This document shows positions 1 through 6,854 of a stretch of DNA of 6,907 bases, piece after piece. The stretch's first letter is position 1. Every line of letters starts with the position of its first letter. The notes beneath the pieces are model-generated. The model made no database searches, was not told the DNA's origin, and was given only the letters and a program-made list of their open reading frames with translations. Position numbers and translations under genes: made by a program. The stretch comes from Methylotetracoccus sp. (GTDB lineage: Bacteria; Pseudomonadota; Gammaproteobacteria; Methylococcales; Methylococcaceae). The stretch lies in contig JALORT010000111.1 of NCBI GenBank assembly GCA_025458755.1, positions 1 to 6,907 of the forward strand. Reading direction: 5' to 3'.

Positions 1-51
1 AACTTAGTCTGTTACCCTGGCATCCGCATAAAGTTGGGTTGGACCTGATAA

Positions 52-76
52 TATCCTTAGGTGGCATCCAGGGATA
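52..76 (+). other. Possible leader hairpin sharing an arm with an alternative pairing
   Basis: Bases 52-58 (TATCCTT) can pair with 70-76 (AGGGATA): seven pairs including one G-U. The 3' arm is also partly complementary to 15-20 (CCCTGG), which matches CCAGGG at 68-73 in six perfect pairs. The two pairings cannot form together. No U-run follows, so this is not an intrinsic terminator. Stems this short can arise by chance, and a regulatory role is speculation. Confidence 0.2.
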
Positions 77-100
77 CGGACGTGCCATCCCAGCCTCTTC

Positions 101-124
101 CAGTAATCCAGTAATCCAGAATTC
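101..124 (+). repeat. 8-bp tandem repeat, two exact copies and one degenerate
   Basis: CAGTAATC occurs at 101-108 and again directly at 109-116. It is followed by CAGAATTC at 117-124, which differs at two positions. The array ends eight bases before the start codon of the GltD-like gene, where a ribosome binding site would normally sit, and contains no purine-rich Shine-Dalgarno match. It may be a slippage product or a binding site for a regulator; nothing in the sequence decides between these. Confidence 0.6.
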
Positions 125-132
125 GTTTCTCT

Positions 133-1770
133 ATGAGTAGTCCGAAACCTCGCGACATGACTCGTCCGGCGGACCTGCAGCAGCATGGCCGCGGCACCGG
201 ACCGGTCCGAACCCAACGTCCCGTTTATCTCGATCTGTTGCCCCCTTGCAACAATGCCTGTCCGGCAGGTGAGAATATTCAGCTTTGGTTGTCCCATGTA
301 CAGGCGGGACGCTACGAACGCGCCTGGCGCGCCCTGATGCGGGATAACCCGATGCCCGCGGTCCATGGGCGCGTGTGTTATCACCCCTGCGAAACCCAAT
401 GCAACCGCAACGCCGTCGATGCGACCGTCAGTATCCACGCGGTCGAACGTTTTCTCGGTGATCTGGCGCTAAAGGAAGGCTGGAAGGTCGAACCCGACGC
501 ATTGCCCAGCGGCAAGCGGGTCATGGTGATTGGCGCGGGTCCCAGCGGTTTATCTGCGGCTTACCACCTGACACGGCTCGGTCATCAGGTGGAGATTCGC
601 GAAGCGGGACCGGTGGCCGGCGGCATGATGCACTTCGGCATCCCGGCCTACCGGCTGCCGCGCGCGGAATTGATGGGGGAAATTCGCCGCATCGAGGCGT
701 TGGGTGTCCGCATCGTCCTGAATCACAAGGTGCGGGATATTCTGGAGGAACAGGCCAAGGGCGGGTTCGATGCGGTTTTTGTCGCGGTGGGGGCGCACCT
801 CAGCAAACGGGTCGAGATTCCGGCGCGGGATGCCGGCAAGATCCTCGATGCGGTGACATTCCTCAGGCAGGCGTCCGCCGGCGAAGCGCCGAAACTCGGC
901 CGCCGGGTCGCCATCTACGGGGGCGGCAACACGGCGATGGATGCGGCCCGCACCGCCAAACGTCTGGGCGCCGAGGAAGCGCTGATCATCTATCGGCGCG
1001 ATCGCGAGCACATGCCGGCGCACCCGTTCGAAGCGGACGAGGCCATGGAAGAAGGTGTGAAGATCAACTGGCTGCGCACGATCAAGGAGATCGATCAGAC
1101 CCACATCACGGTCGAGATCATGCAGATCAACGACCAAGGGTATCCCGAGCCCACCGGAGAACTGGAGACGCTCGAGGCGGATGCCTTGATCCTGGCGCTG
1201 GGACAGGATACCGACACCGGGTTCATGCGCAATGTGCCGGGTATCGAATTCAAGAAGGACGGGGTCGTCATCGTCGATAACAATATGATGACGGGTCATG
1301 CCGGAATCTTTGCCGGCGGCGACATGGTGCCCAGCGAACGCACAGTGACGGTGGCGGTCGGCCATGGCAAGAAGGCGGCCCGCCACATTGACGCCTATCT
1401 GCGCGATACGACCTATCTGAAGCCGCCCAAATCCGAGTTGGCCAGCTTCGAGAAACTGCACCTCTGGTATTTCACCGAAGCCGAACAGCGGCAGCAGGCG
1501 GAGTTGGACCCTCGCGCCAGGGCGTACGGCTTCTCTGAAGTGCTGGCCGGTTTGAGCGAAGGTGAAGCGGTGTTTGAAGCGCGGCGCTGCTTCTCTTGCG
1601 GCAACTGCTTCGAATGCGACGGCTGTTACGGCGCCTGTCCTGAGCAGGCGATCGTCAAGCTGGGTCCCGGCAAGCGCTACCGTTACGACTACGATCGATG
1701 CACCGGATGTGCCGCGTGCTTCGAGCAATGCCCGTGTCATGCGATCGAGATGATTGCGGAGGAAGACTGA
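133..1770 (+). CDS. GltD-like FAD/NAD(P)H oxidoreductase with C-terminal 2[4Fe-4S] ferredoxin domain
   Basis: A 545-residue protein of the glutamate synthase small-subunit (GltD) superfamily. It probably passes electrons between NAD(P)H, FAD and Fe-S clusters in the cytoplasm. The N-terminal region has C39, C43, C82, C86 and C90 (GRVCYHPCETQC), enough for about one cluster. The FAD-binding Rossmann motif is GAGPSG at 134-139, followed by GGMMHFGIPAYRLP at 163-176. The NAD(P)H motif is GGGNTA at 263-268, with RRDREHMPA at 288-296, a pattern usual for NADPH. GIFAGGD at 391-397 is the second FAD contact. The C-terminus adds ferredoxin clusters C492/C495/C498/C502 and C523/C526/C529/C533, plus extra C486, C489 and C535. 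The start at 133 is the earliest possible (stop at 112); Met9 at 157 is an alternative, and neither has a clear ribosome binding site. It is not a true glutamate synthase subunit: no large subunit is nearby, and nifJ begins three bases after its stop. It is most likely the NADP(H)-linking partner of NifJ, as in the GltD-like third subunit recalled for 2-oxoglutarate:NADP+ oxidoreductase of Azoarcus. Confidence 0.9.
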   Translation: MSSPKPRDMTRPADLQQHGRGTGPVRTQRPVYLDLLPPCNNACPAGENIQLWLSHVQAGRYERAWRALMRDNPMPAVHGRVCYHPCETQCNRNAVDATVSIHAVERFLGDLALKEGWKVEPDALPSGKRVMVIGAGPSGLSAAYHLTRLGHQVEIREAGPVAGGMMHFGIPAYRLPRAELMGEIRRIEALGVRIVLNHKVRDILEEQAKGGFDAVFVAVGAHLSKRVEIPARDAGKILDAVTFLRQASAGEAPKLGRRVAIYGGGNTAMDAARTAKRLGAEEALIIYRRDREHMPAHPFEADEAMEEGVKINWLRTIKEIDQTHITVEIMQINDQGYPEPTGELETLEADALILALGQDTDTGFMRNVPGIEFKKDGVVIVDNNMMTGHAGIFAGGDMVPSERTVTVAVGHGKKAARHIDAYLRDTTYLKPPKSELASFEKLHLWYFTEAEQRQQAELDPRARAYGFSEVLAGLSEGEAVFEARRCFSCGNCFECDGCYGACPEQAIVKLGPGKRYRYDYDRCTGCAACFEQCPCHAIEMIAEED

Positions 1771-1773
1771 ATC

Positions 1774-4700
1774 ATGAGGGAACAGACTGCAGTGACCCTG
1801 GAGGGTAACGAGGCGGTGGCGTACGTCGCCTACCGCGTGAACGAGGTGTGTGCCATCTATCCGATCACGCCGTCCTCGACGATGGCCGAACTCGCGGATC
1901 AGTGGGCGGCCGAAGGCAAGCAAAACATTTGGGGTGAAATCCCGCTGGTTGTCGAAATGCAGAGTGAAGGCGGCGCGGCCGGCGCCGTTCACGGCGCGCT
2001 GCAGACCGGCGCGCTGACGACGACCTTCACCGCGTCGCAAGGCCTGTTGCTGATGATCCCGAATATGTACAAGATCGCCGGCGAGTTGACGCCGGCGGTC
2101 ATCCACGTCGCGGCGCGCTCGCTAGCGGCCCAGGGCCTGTCCATTTTCGGCGACCACGCGGATGTGGCGGCGGTGCGTCATACAGGATTCGCCCAGTTGG
2201 CGTCGTCGTCGGTGCAGGAAGCGCACGACATGGCGCTGATCGCGCAGGCCGCGACCTTGGAATCGCGGGTGCCGTTCATCCACTTCTTCGACGGGTTCCG
2301 AACCTCGCACGAGGTCAGCAAAATCAGGCTGCTTTCGGATGACGTGATCCGGACGATGATTGACGAGGAACTGGTGCGCGCGCATCGGGCCCGCGCCTTG
2401 AATCCGGATCATCCGTTTATCCGCGGCACCGCGCAGAACCCGGATGTCTACTTCCAGGGGCGCGAAAGTGCGAATCCGTACTACACGCGTTTGCCGGAGA
2501 TCGTACAGCAAACGATGGACCGGTTCGGCGAGCTGACCGGCCGCCCTTACCGGTTGTTCGAGTACAGCGGCGATCCCGCTGCCGAACGGATCGTTGTTAT
2601 CATGGGCTCCGGGGCGCACACGGTGCGCGAAACGGTGGCCCATCTGCAGCATCACGGGGAAAAGGTCGGCATGATCGAGGTCAGGCTGTGCCTGCCGTTC
2701 TCCGCAGAGCATTTTCTAGCGGCACTGCCGAAATCCGTCAGGTCGATCGCGGTGCTGGATCGGACCAAGGCGCCCGGCGGAACGGGAGAGCCGCTGTACG
2801 CCGATGTCGTGGCGGTGCTTACAGAGGCCTATCTACAGGGCGAGCTGCCCACGGGCGAGCTGCCGCGCGTGATCGGCGGACGCTATGGCCTCTCGTCGAA
2901 GGAGTTCAATCCGGCAATGGCGAAGGCAGTGCTGGATGAATTGTCGAAGGAAAAACCCAAGAATCATTTCACCGTCGGCATCAATGACGACGTGTCGCAT
3001 ACCAGCCTGAATTGCGACGCCTCGTTCGATATCGAGCCGGATGGCGTCGTTCGGGCGATGTTTTTCGGACTCGGGGCGGACGGTACGGTCGGAGCGAACA
3101 AGAACAGCATCAAGATCATCGGTGAATCGACGGATCTGTACGCGCAAGGCTATTTCGTCTACGACTCCAAGAAATCGGGGTCGCGCACCGTGTCCCATGT
3201 GCGGTTCGGCGCCGAGCCGATTCAGTCGCCGTATTTGATCGAGTCGGCCAACTTCATCGGCTGTCACCAGTTCAGTTTCCTCGAACGGGTGGACGTGTTG
3301 GCCAAGGCGAAAACCGGCGCCACGTTTCTGCTGAATTCCCCGCATGGGCCGGATACCGTCTGGGATGAGCTACCGCGCGAGGTGCAGCAGCAGATCATCG
3401 ACAAGAAGTTGAAATTCCATGTCATCGATGGGACGAAGGTTGCTTTCGACACCGGTATGGGCGGCCGCACCAACACCATCATGCAGACCTGCTTTTTCGC
3501 GCTGTCCGGTGTGTTGCCCCGCGAGGCGGCCATCGAAAAGATCAAACAGGCGATCCGCAAGACCTACGGCAAGAAGGGTGAGGATGTCGTGCAGAAGAAC
3601 TTCCATGCCGTCGATCAGACCCTGGAGCATTTGCATGAAGTCCGAGTTCCCGAACGGGTCGACAGCACGCGCGGTCGTCTGCCGGTGGCGCCGCCGGGTG
3701 CGCCCGAATTCGTGCGGAATGTCACGGCGATGATGATGGCGGGGCTCGGCGACGAGCTGCCGGTGAGTGCGATGCCGATCGACGGCACCTATCCGTCAGG
3801 AACAACGCAATGGGAAAAGCGCAATATTGCACAGTCCATCCCCGTTTGGGAGCAGGATTTGTGCATTCAGTGCGGCAATTGCAGCTTCGTCTGTCCGCAC
3901 AGTGTGATTCGGGCCAAGTTCTATCATGAGTCGCGGCTGCAGCAGGCGCCGAGCACCTTCAAGTCGGCACCGGTCAGTGCTCGCGGCTTCCCGGAAACAC
4001 GTTATACGCTCCAGATCTATGCGGAGGACTGTACCGGCTGCGGTTTGTGCGTCGAGGTCTGCCCGGCGAAGAGCTTGCAGCAAAGCGGTGTGAAAGCGAT
4101 CAACATGGCGCCGAAGCCCGATCTGACGCCGGAGCGCGAGAACATCGCGTTCTTCGAAACTTTGCCGGTCAACAATCGGGCGCGGGTGGATTTTTCGTCG
4201 GTGCGGGGGGCTCAGTTTCTGGAGCCTCTGTTCGAGTTCTCCGGGGCGTGCGCCGGGTGCGGCGAGACTCCGTACGTCAAACTGCTGTCGCAGTTGTTCG
4301 GCGACCGGCTGATCGTGGCCAATGCCACCGGCTGCTCGTCGATCTACGGCGGCAACCTGCCAACCACCCCTTGGTCGGTCAATCAGGAGGGCAGGGGGCC
4401 GGCGTGGTCGAATTCGCTGTTCGAAGACAACGCCGAGTTCGGGTTCGGTTTCCGCCTGACCATCGACCAGCATCTGAGCTTGGCGCGGCGGCTGGCCGTG
4501 GAATTGAAAGGCAAGATCGATCCCTCGTTGGTTGATGAGATCGTGTCCGCACCGCAGCTCACCGAGTCGCAGATTCGTGCGCAGCGGGAGCGGGTCGCCC
4601 GCCTCAAGGCGATGCTGCTGGGTCTGGACGAGGAGAAGGCGAGGGATCTGCTGTCGGTTGTGAATCACTTCGTACGCCGCAGCATCTGGATGGTCGGCGG

Positions 4701-5361
4701 TGACGGTTGGGCCTATGACATCGGCTCCGGCGGCCTCGATCACGTACTGGCCAGCGGCCGCGATGTCAACGTGCTGGTGCTCGACACCGAGGTTTATTCC
4801 AATACCGGCGGGCAGATGTCGAAGGCGACCCCGCTCGGCGCGGTGGCGAAATTCGCGGCTGGTGGCAAGACGGTGGCAAAAAAGGATTTGGCCCTGCAGG
4901 CCATCGCGTATGGCAATGTCTACGTCGCCAGGGTCGCGATGGGGGCCAATCCGCAGCAAACGCTGCTGGCCTTCCGGGAAGCCGAGGCCTATCCGGGACC
5001 CTCGCTGATTCTGGCGTATAGCCACTGCATCGCGCATGGGATCAACATGCAGCACGGGCTGCGGCAGCAGGAGCTGGCCGTGGCCAGCGGTTATTGGCCG
5101 CTGGTCCGATACAACCCGGAGCTGCGCCAGTCCGAAAAGAATCCGTTCGTGCTCGATGCCCCCCGGCCGCGTGTGAGGTTCAAGGATTACGCCAACAACG
5201 AACTGCGCTACAAGATGTTGAGCCGCACCAATCCACAGGAGTTCGATCATCTGATGGCGCTGGCACAGCAAACGGTTGAGCAGAAGTGGGACATGTACGA
5301 GGAGATGGCGAGCCGCCAGGGCAGCCGTTTCCAACCGGACGCCAGCGTCAAGCAACGTTAA
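1774..5361 (+). CDS. nifJ: Pyruvate:ferredoxin (flavodoxin) oxidoreductase, single-chain NifJ type
   Basis: A 1195-residue cytoplasmic enzyme that interconverts pyruvate plus CoA with acetyl-CoA plus CO2, moving electrons to or from ferredoxin or flavodoxin. Domains follow the fused order of the well-studied Desulfovibrio africanus enzyme. The N-terminal pyrimidine-binding part has YPITPSS at 29-35, E65 and R105 in HVAARS, with SIFGDHAD at 113-120. The gamma-like part includes GLGADGTVGANK at 422-433. Two ferredoxin clusters use C687/C690/C693/C697 and C743/C746/C749/C753. The thiamine diphosphate domain has SGACAGCGETPY at 813-824, GDGWAYDIG at 966-974 and TEVYSNTGGQ at 995-1004. The proximal cluster ligands are C816, C819, C844 and C1075. 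All expected ligands are present, so the gene looks intact and active. It ends at about the core length and lacks the cysteine-containing C-terminal extension of the D. africanus enzyme. GGAGG at 1758-1762, inside the previous gene, supports the start and suggests translational coupling. The physiological direction and electron carrier cannot be read from the sequence. A different 2-oxoacid is possible, but pyruvate is by far the likeliest substrate. Confidence 0.97.
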   Translation: MREQTAVTLEGNEAVAYVAYRVNEVCAIYPITPSSTMAELADQWAAEGKQNIWGEIPLVVEMQSEGGAAGAVHGALQTGALTTTFTASQGLLLMIPNMYKIAGELTPAVIHVAARSLAAQGLSIFGDHADVAAVRHTGFAQLASSSVQEAHDMALIAQAATLESRVPFIHFFDGFRTSHEVSKIRLLSDDVIRTMIDEELVRAHRARALNPDHPFIRGTAQNPDVYFQGRESANPYYTRLPEIVQQTMDRFGELTGRPYRLFEYSGDPAAERIVVIMGSGAHTVRETVAHLQHHGEKVGMIEVRLCLPFSAEHFLAALPKSVRSIAVLDRTKAPGGTGEPLYADVVAVLTEAYLQGELPTGELPRVIGGRYGLSSKEFNPAMAKAVLDELSKEKPKNHFTVGINDDVSHTSLNCDASFDIEPDGVVRAMFFGLGADGTVGANKNSIKIIGESTDLYAQGYFVYDSKKSGSRTVSHVRFGAEPIQSPYLIESANFIGCHQFSFLERVDVLAKAKTGATFLLNSPHGPDTVWDELPREVQQQIIDKKLKFHVIDGTKVAFDTGMGGRTNTIMQTCFFALSGVLPREAAIEKIKQAIRKTYGKKGEDVVQKNFHAVDQTLEHLHEVRVPERVDSTRGRLPVAPPGAPEFVRNVTAMMMAGLGDELPVSAMPIDGTYPSGTTQWEKRNIAQSIPVWEQDLCIQCGNCSFVCPHSVIRAKFYHESRLQQAPSTFKSAPVSARGFPETRYTLQIYAEDCTGCGLCVEVCPAKSLQQSGVKAINMAPKPDLTPERENIAFFETLPVNNRARVDFSSVRGAQFLEPLFEFSGACAGCGETPYVKLLSQLFGDRLIVANATGCSSIYGGNLPTTPWSVNQEGRGPAWSNSLFEDNAEFGFGFRLTIDQHLSLARRLAVELKGKIDPSLVDEIVSAPQLTESQIRAQRERVARLKAMLLGLDEEKARDLLSVVNHFVRRSIWMVGGDGWAYDIGSGGLDHVLASGRDVNVLVLDTEVYSNTGGQMSKATPLGAVAKFAAGGKTVAKKDLALQAIAYGNVYVARVAMGANPQQTLLAFREAEAYPGPSLILAYSHCIAHGINMQHGLRQQELAVASGYWPLVRYNPELRQSEKNPFVLDAPRPRVRFKDYANNELRYKMLSRTNPQEFDHLMALAQQTVEQKWDMYEEMASRQGSRFQPDASVKQR

Positions 5362-5377
5362 TTGAAGGCACGCCGAC

Positions 5378-6367
5378 ATGGATTTAAAGACACGTTACAT
5401 GGGGCTCGAACTCCAGCATCCGCTCGTGGCCTCCGCCTCGCCGCTGTCGGAATCGCTCGATGGCATCAGGCAACTGGAAGACGGTGGCGCCGCCGCGGTC
5501 GTGATGTTCTCGCTGTTCGAAGAGCAGATCCGCCAGGAGGGTGCGGCATTCGATTACTTCCTGGAGCACGGGACGCAGAGTTTCGCCGAGTCGCTCAGCT
5601 ATTTCCCGGATGTGGATGACGGTCCGGCAGGCCCGGATAGTTATCTGAACTTGGTGCGCCGGGCGACGGAGGCGGCCGACATTCCGGTGATCGCCAGCTT
5701 GAACTGTGTGTCCAGCGAAGGCTGGATCGACTATGCCAAGCAGTTGGAGCAAGCCGGTGCTCACGGTCTGGAACTGAACATTTACGCCATCGAGGCGGAT
5801 CTGAGTGTGCCCGGCGGGGCGATCGAGCAGCGCTACCTGGACATTCTGCAGCTAGTGAAGAGCCACGTTTCGATTCCGGTCGCGCTAAAGCTAAGCCCTT
5901 TTTTCAGCGCGATCGGCCACATGACGAAGCAATTGGATGAGCACGGCGCCGATGCGCTGGTGCTGTTCAATCGCTTCTACCAGCCGGATCTCGACATCGA
6001 AGCGCTGGAGGTCGCCCCGACGCTTAAACTGAGCCAGGCCGGCGAGATCCGGTTACCGCTACTGTGGATCGCCATGCTCTGCGGCACCCTAAAGGCCTCG
6101 CTGGCCGCGACGCGCGGCGTCGAAACCTCGGTCGAGGTGATCAAGTACCTGTTGGCGGGAGCCGATGTGGTGATGACCGCGTCGGCGTTACTGCGCCATG
6201 GGCCTGCGTATCTCGGTACGCTGCGTGACGGGTTGATCGACTGGATGGACGCGCGCGACTTCAGCTCTCTCGCCCAGGTGCGCGGCATCATGAGCCAGCG
6301 GAAGGTCAAAAATCCGGCCTCGTTCCAGCGCGCCAACTACATTAAGGTGCTGGAAAGCTACAAGTGA
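5378..6367 (+). CDS. Dihydroorotate dehydrogenase-like flavoprotein, probably not a true PyrD
   Basis: A 329-residue predicted FMN-binding TIM-barrel protein of the dihydroorotate dehydrogenase (DHOD) superfamily. Family marks are [10 protein letters not shown] at 14-23, IASLNC at 105-110, ELNIY at 132-136, KLSPFF at 171-176 (like KLPPYF of class 1A enzymes), FN at 197-198, and the C-terminal phosphate-binding part with RGVETS at 246-251 and [10 protein letters not shown] at 267-276. Against remembered class 1A enzymes, the loop with the catalytic Cys (ELNLSCPN) reads ELNIYAIE, with Ala137 at the Cys position. The NSMGLPN orotate-binding motif has no visible counterpart. It is therefore unlikely to oxidise dihydroorotate, and its substrate is unknown. 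AAGG at 5365-5368, nine bases before the ATG, is a good ribosome binding site. It starts 16 bases after nifJ and is probably cotranscribed, which suggests a role linked to NifJ such as redox partner, regulator or accessory flavoprotein. The superfamily call is firm; the role is inference. Confidence 0.88.
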   Translation: MDLKTRYMGLELQHPLVASASPLSESLDGIRQLEDGGAAAVVMFSLFEEQIRQEGAAFDYFLEHGTQSFAESLSYFPDVDDGPAGPDSYLNLVRRATEAADIPVIASLNCVSSEGWIDYAKQLEQAGAHGLELNIYAIEADLSVPGGAIEQRYLDILQLVKSHVSIPVALKLSPFFSAIGHMTKQLDEHGADALVLFNRFYQPDLDIEALEVAPTLKLSQAGEIRLPLLWIAMLCGTLKASLAATRGVETSVEVIKYLLAGADVVMTASALLRHGPAYLGTLRDGLIDWMDARDFSSLAQVRGIMSQRKVKNPASFQRANYIKVLESYK

Positions 6368-6383
6368 ACCGGGCGTCCCCGGT
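6368..6383 (+). other. Small perfect hairpin after the DHOD-like gene
   Basis: ACCGGG at 6368-6373 and CCCGGT at 6378-6383 form a perfect 6-bp GC-rich stem with a CGTC loop, immediately after the TGA stop. There is no T-run after it, so it is not a standard intrinsic terminator. It could slow 3' exonucleases or act as a weak terminator at the end of the cluster, or it could be chance. Confidence 0.3.
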
Positions 6384-6479
6384 ATCGGGCGGTCTGCGGA
6401 AAGGGATATCTGTGATGCCGGCCGCCAACGCCCGCTATCCTTGCAATACACCATCCCTGTGACTACAGATCGGAGATCG
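6384..6479 (+). promoter_or_regulatory. Intergenic stretch that may hold the rsfS promoter
   Basis: No gene is seen here. TTGCAA at 6441-6446 could be a -35 element (4 of 6), with TACAGA at 6464-6469 as a poor -10 (3 of 6) after a 17-base spacer. TATCCT at 6435-6440 is another weak -10 candidate. Neither is convincing. The region is proposed as a promoter mainly because the gap is larger than those inside the upstream cluster and the downstream gene has an unrelated housekeeping role. Confidence 0.2.
6472..6476 (+). promoter_or_regulatory. Ribosome binding site deciding the rsfS start
   Basis: GGAGA lies three bases before ATG 6480, a rather short spacing. It favours ATG 6480 over the in-frame TTG at 6441, which would add 13 residues without resemblance to the family and has no purine-rich site just upstream. 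Confidence 0.55.
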
Positions 6480-6833
6480 ATGCAGACAGAAGAACTATTA
6501 CAGACCGTGCTGGCTTCCCTCGACGAAGGGAAGGCCGTGGATGTGAAGGTCATCGATGTGCGCGGCAAGACCAGCATCGCGGACTATATGATCGTGGCGA
6601 GCGGCACCTCGGACCGCCATGTGAAATCGCTGGGCTCCCGCGTCGTGGAGGACGCCAAGGATCGGGGCGTTCAGCCGTTGGGGGTGGAAGGGGAGAGGGA
6701 CGGCGAATGGGTGCTGGTCGATCTCGCCGACATCATCGTACACGTGATGCTGCCTCGGGTCAGAGAGTTTTATCAGTTGGAGAAATTCTGGCAGGGCGAC
6801 TACACGCCGGTCGTCAGGGCGGCTTCGGCGTAA
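6480..6833 (+). CDS. rsfS: Ribosome silencing factor RsfS (Iojap/DUF143 family)
   Basis: A 117-residue protein, the usual length for the family. RsfS binds ribosomal protein L14 (uL14) on the free 50S subunit and blocks joining with 30S, lowering translation in stationary phase or starvation. Nearly the whole protein is the conserved domain: DVRGKTSIADYMIVASGTS at 26-44, RHVKSL at 46-51, PLGVEGERDGEWVLVDLADI at 66-85, VHVMLP at 87-92 and REFYQLEKFW at 95-104. The pattern resembles Pseudomonas and E. coli RsfS (GVEGE, DGEWVLVDL, IVHVM, LEKLW). In many proteobacteria rsfS sits between nadD and rlmH. Here neither is adjacent: a DHOD-like gene is upstream, and the next frame does not begin like RlmH. 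Identification is secure. Confidence 0.96.
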   Translation: MQTEELLQTVLASLDEGKAVDVKVIDVRGKTSIADYMIVASGTSDRHVKSLGSRVVEDAKDRGVQPLGVEGERDGEWVLVDLADIIVHVMLPRVREFYQLEKFWQGDYTPVVRAASA

Positions 6834-6854
6834 CGCGGAATCCACGGAGTTCCA

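Larger units (their letters stand above)
1..132 (+). promoter_or_regulatory. Non-coding leader upstream of the oxidoreductase cluster
   Basis: I see no credible gene here. The frame of the downstream gene is closed by TAA at 112-114, with no start codon between there and 133. A possible -10 element is GATAAT at 47-52 (5 of 6 to TATAAT), but no good -35 lies 16-18 bases upstream, so the promoter is only a candidate. The stretch has the direct repeat GGCATCC at 19-25 and 63-69, a near copy GCCATCC at 84-90, two possible overlapping hairpins and an 8-bp tandem repeat (separate entries). No Shine-Dalgarno sequence precedes the start codon at 133. The region probably carries the promoter and 5' leader of the three-gene cluster; this is inferred from position. 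Confidence 0.35.

Noticed and set aside
13..80. Sigma-54 promoter from TGGCAT at 18-23 and 62-67
   Set aside because: The required GC dinucleotide is not found at the correct spacing downstream of either GG.
4..438. 144-codon - strand frame covering the leader and the first gene's 5' end
   Set aside because: More than two thirds is antisense to the conserved N-terminal cysteine region of the GltD-like protein. It shows no family motif and no convincing initiation signal.
133..1770. Annotation as glutamate synthase small subunit (gltD)
   Set aside because: No large subunit is nearby, the protein carries an added C-terminal ferredoxin domain, its N-terminal cysteine set is reduced, and it is tightly linked to nifJ.
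550..2106. 518-codon open frame on the - strand
   Set aside because: It lies opposite the GltD-like gene and the start of nifJ, both with clear family motifs. Its translation is rich in Arg, His and Asp without recognisable domains, as expected for an antisense shadow in GC-rich coding DNA.
2122..2712. 196-codon - strand frame within nifJ
   Set aside because: Antisense to conserved NifJ sequence, Arg- and His-rich, no domain.
3796..5379. 527-codon open frame on the - strand
   Set aside because: It is antisense to the most conserved part of nifJ (ferredoxin and thiamine diphosphate domains), with no recognisable motif; a codon-bias shadow.
5378..6367. Annotation as pyrD (pyrimidine biosynthesis)
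   Set aside because: The catalytic base and orotate-binding motifs expected for DHOD are not present, and the gene sits with nifJ rather than with pyrimidine genes.
6368..6383. Intrinsic terminator
   Set aside because: The stem is perfect but only 6 bp, and it is followed by ATCGGGCGG rather than a T-run.
6441..6479. TTG at 6441 as the rsfS start
   Set aside because: It would add 13 residues unlike the family, while ATG 6480 has GGAGA just upstream and gives the usual family length.
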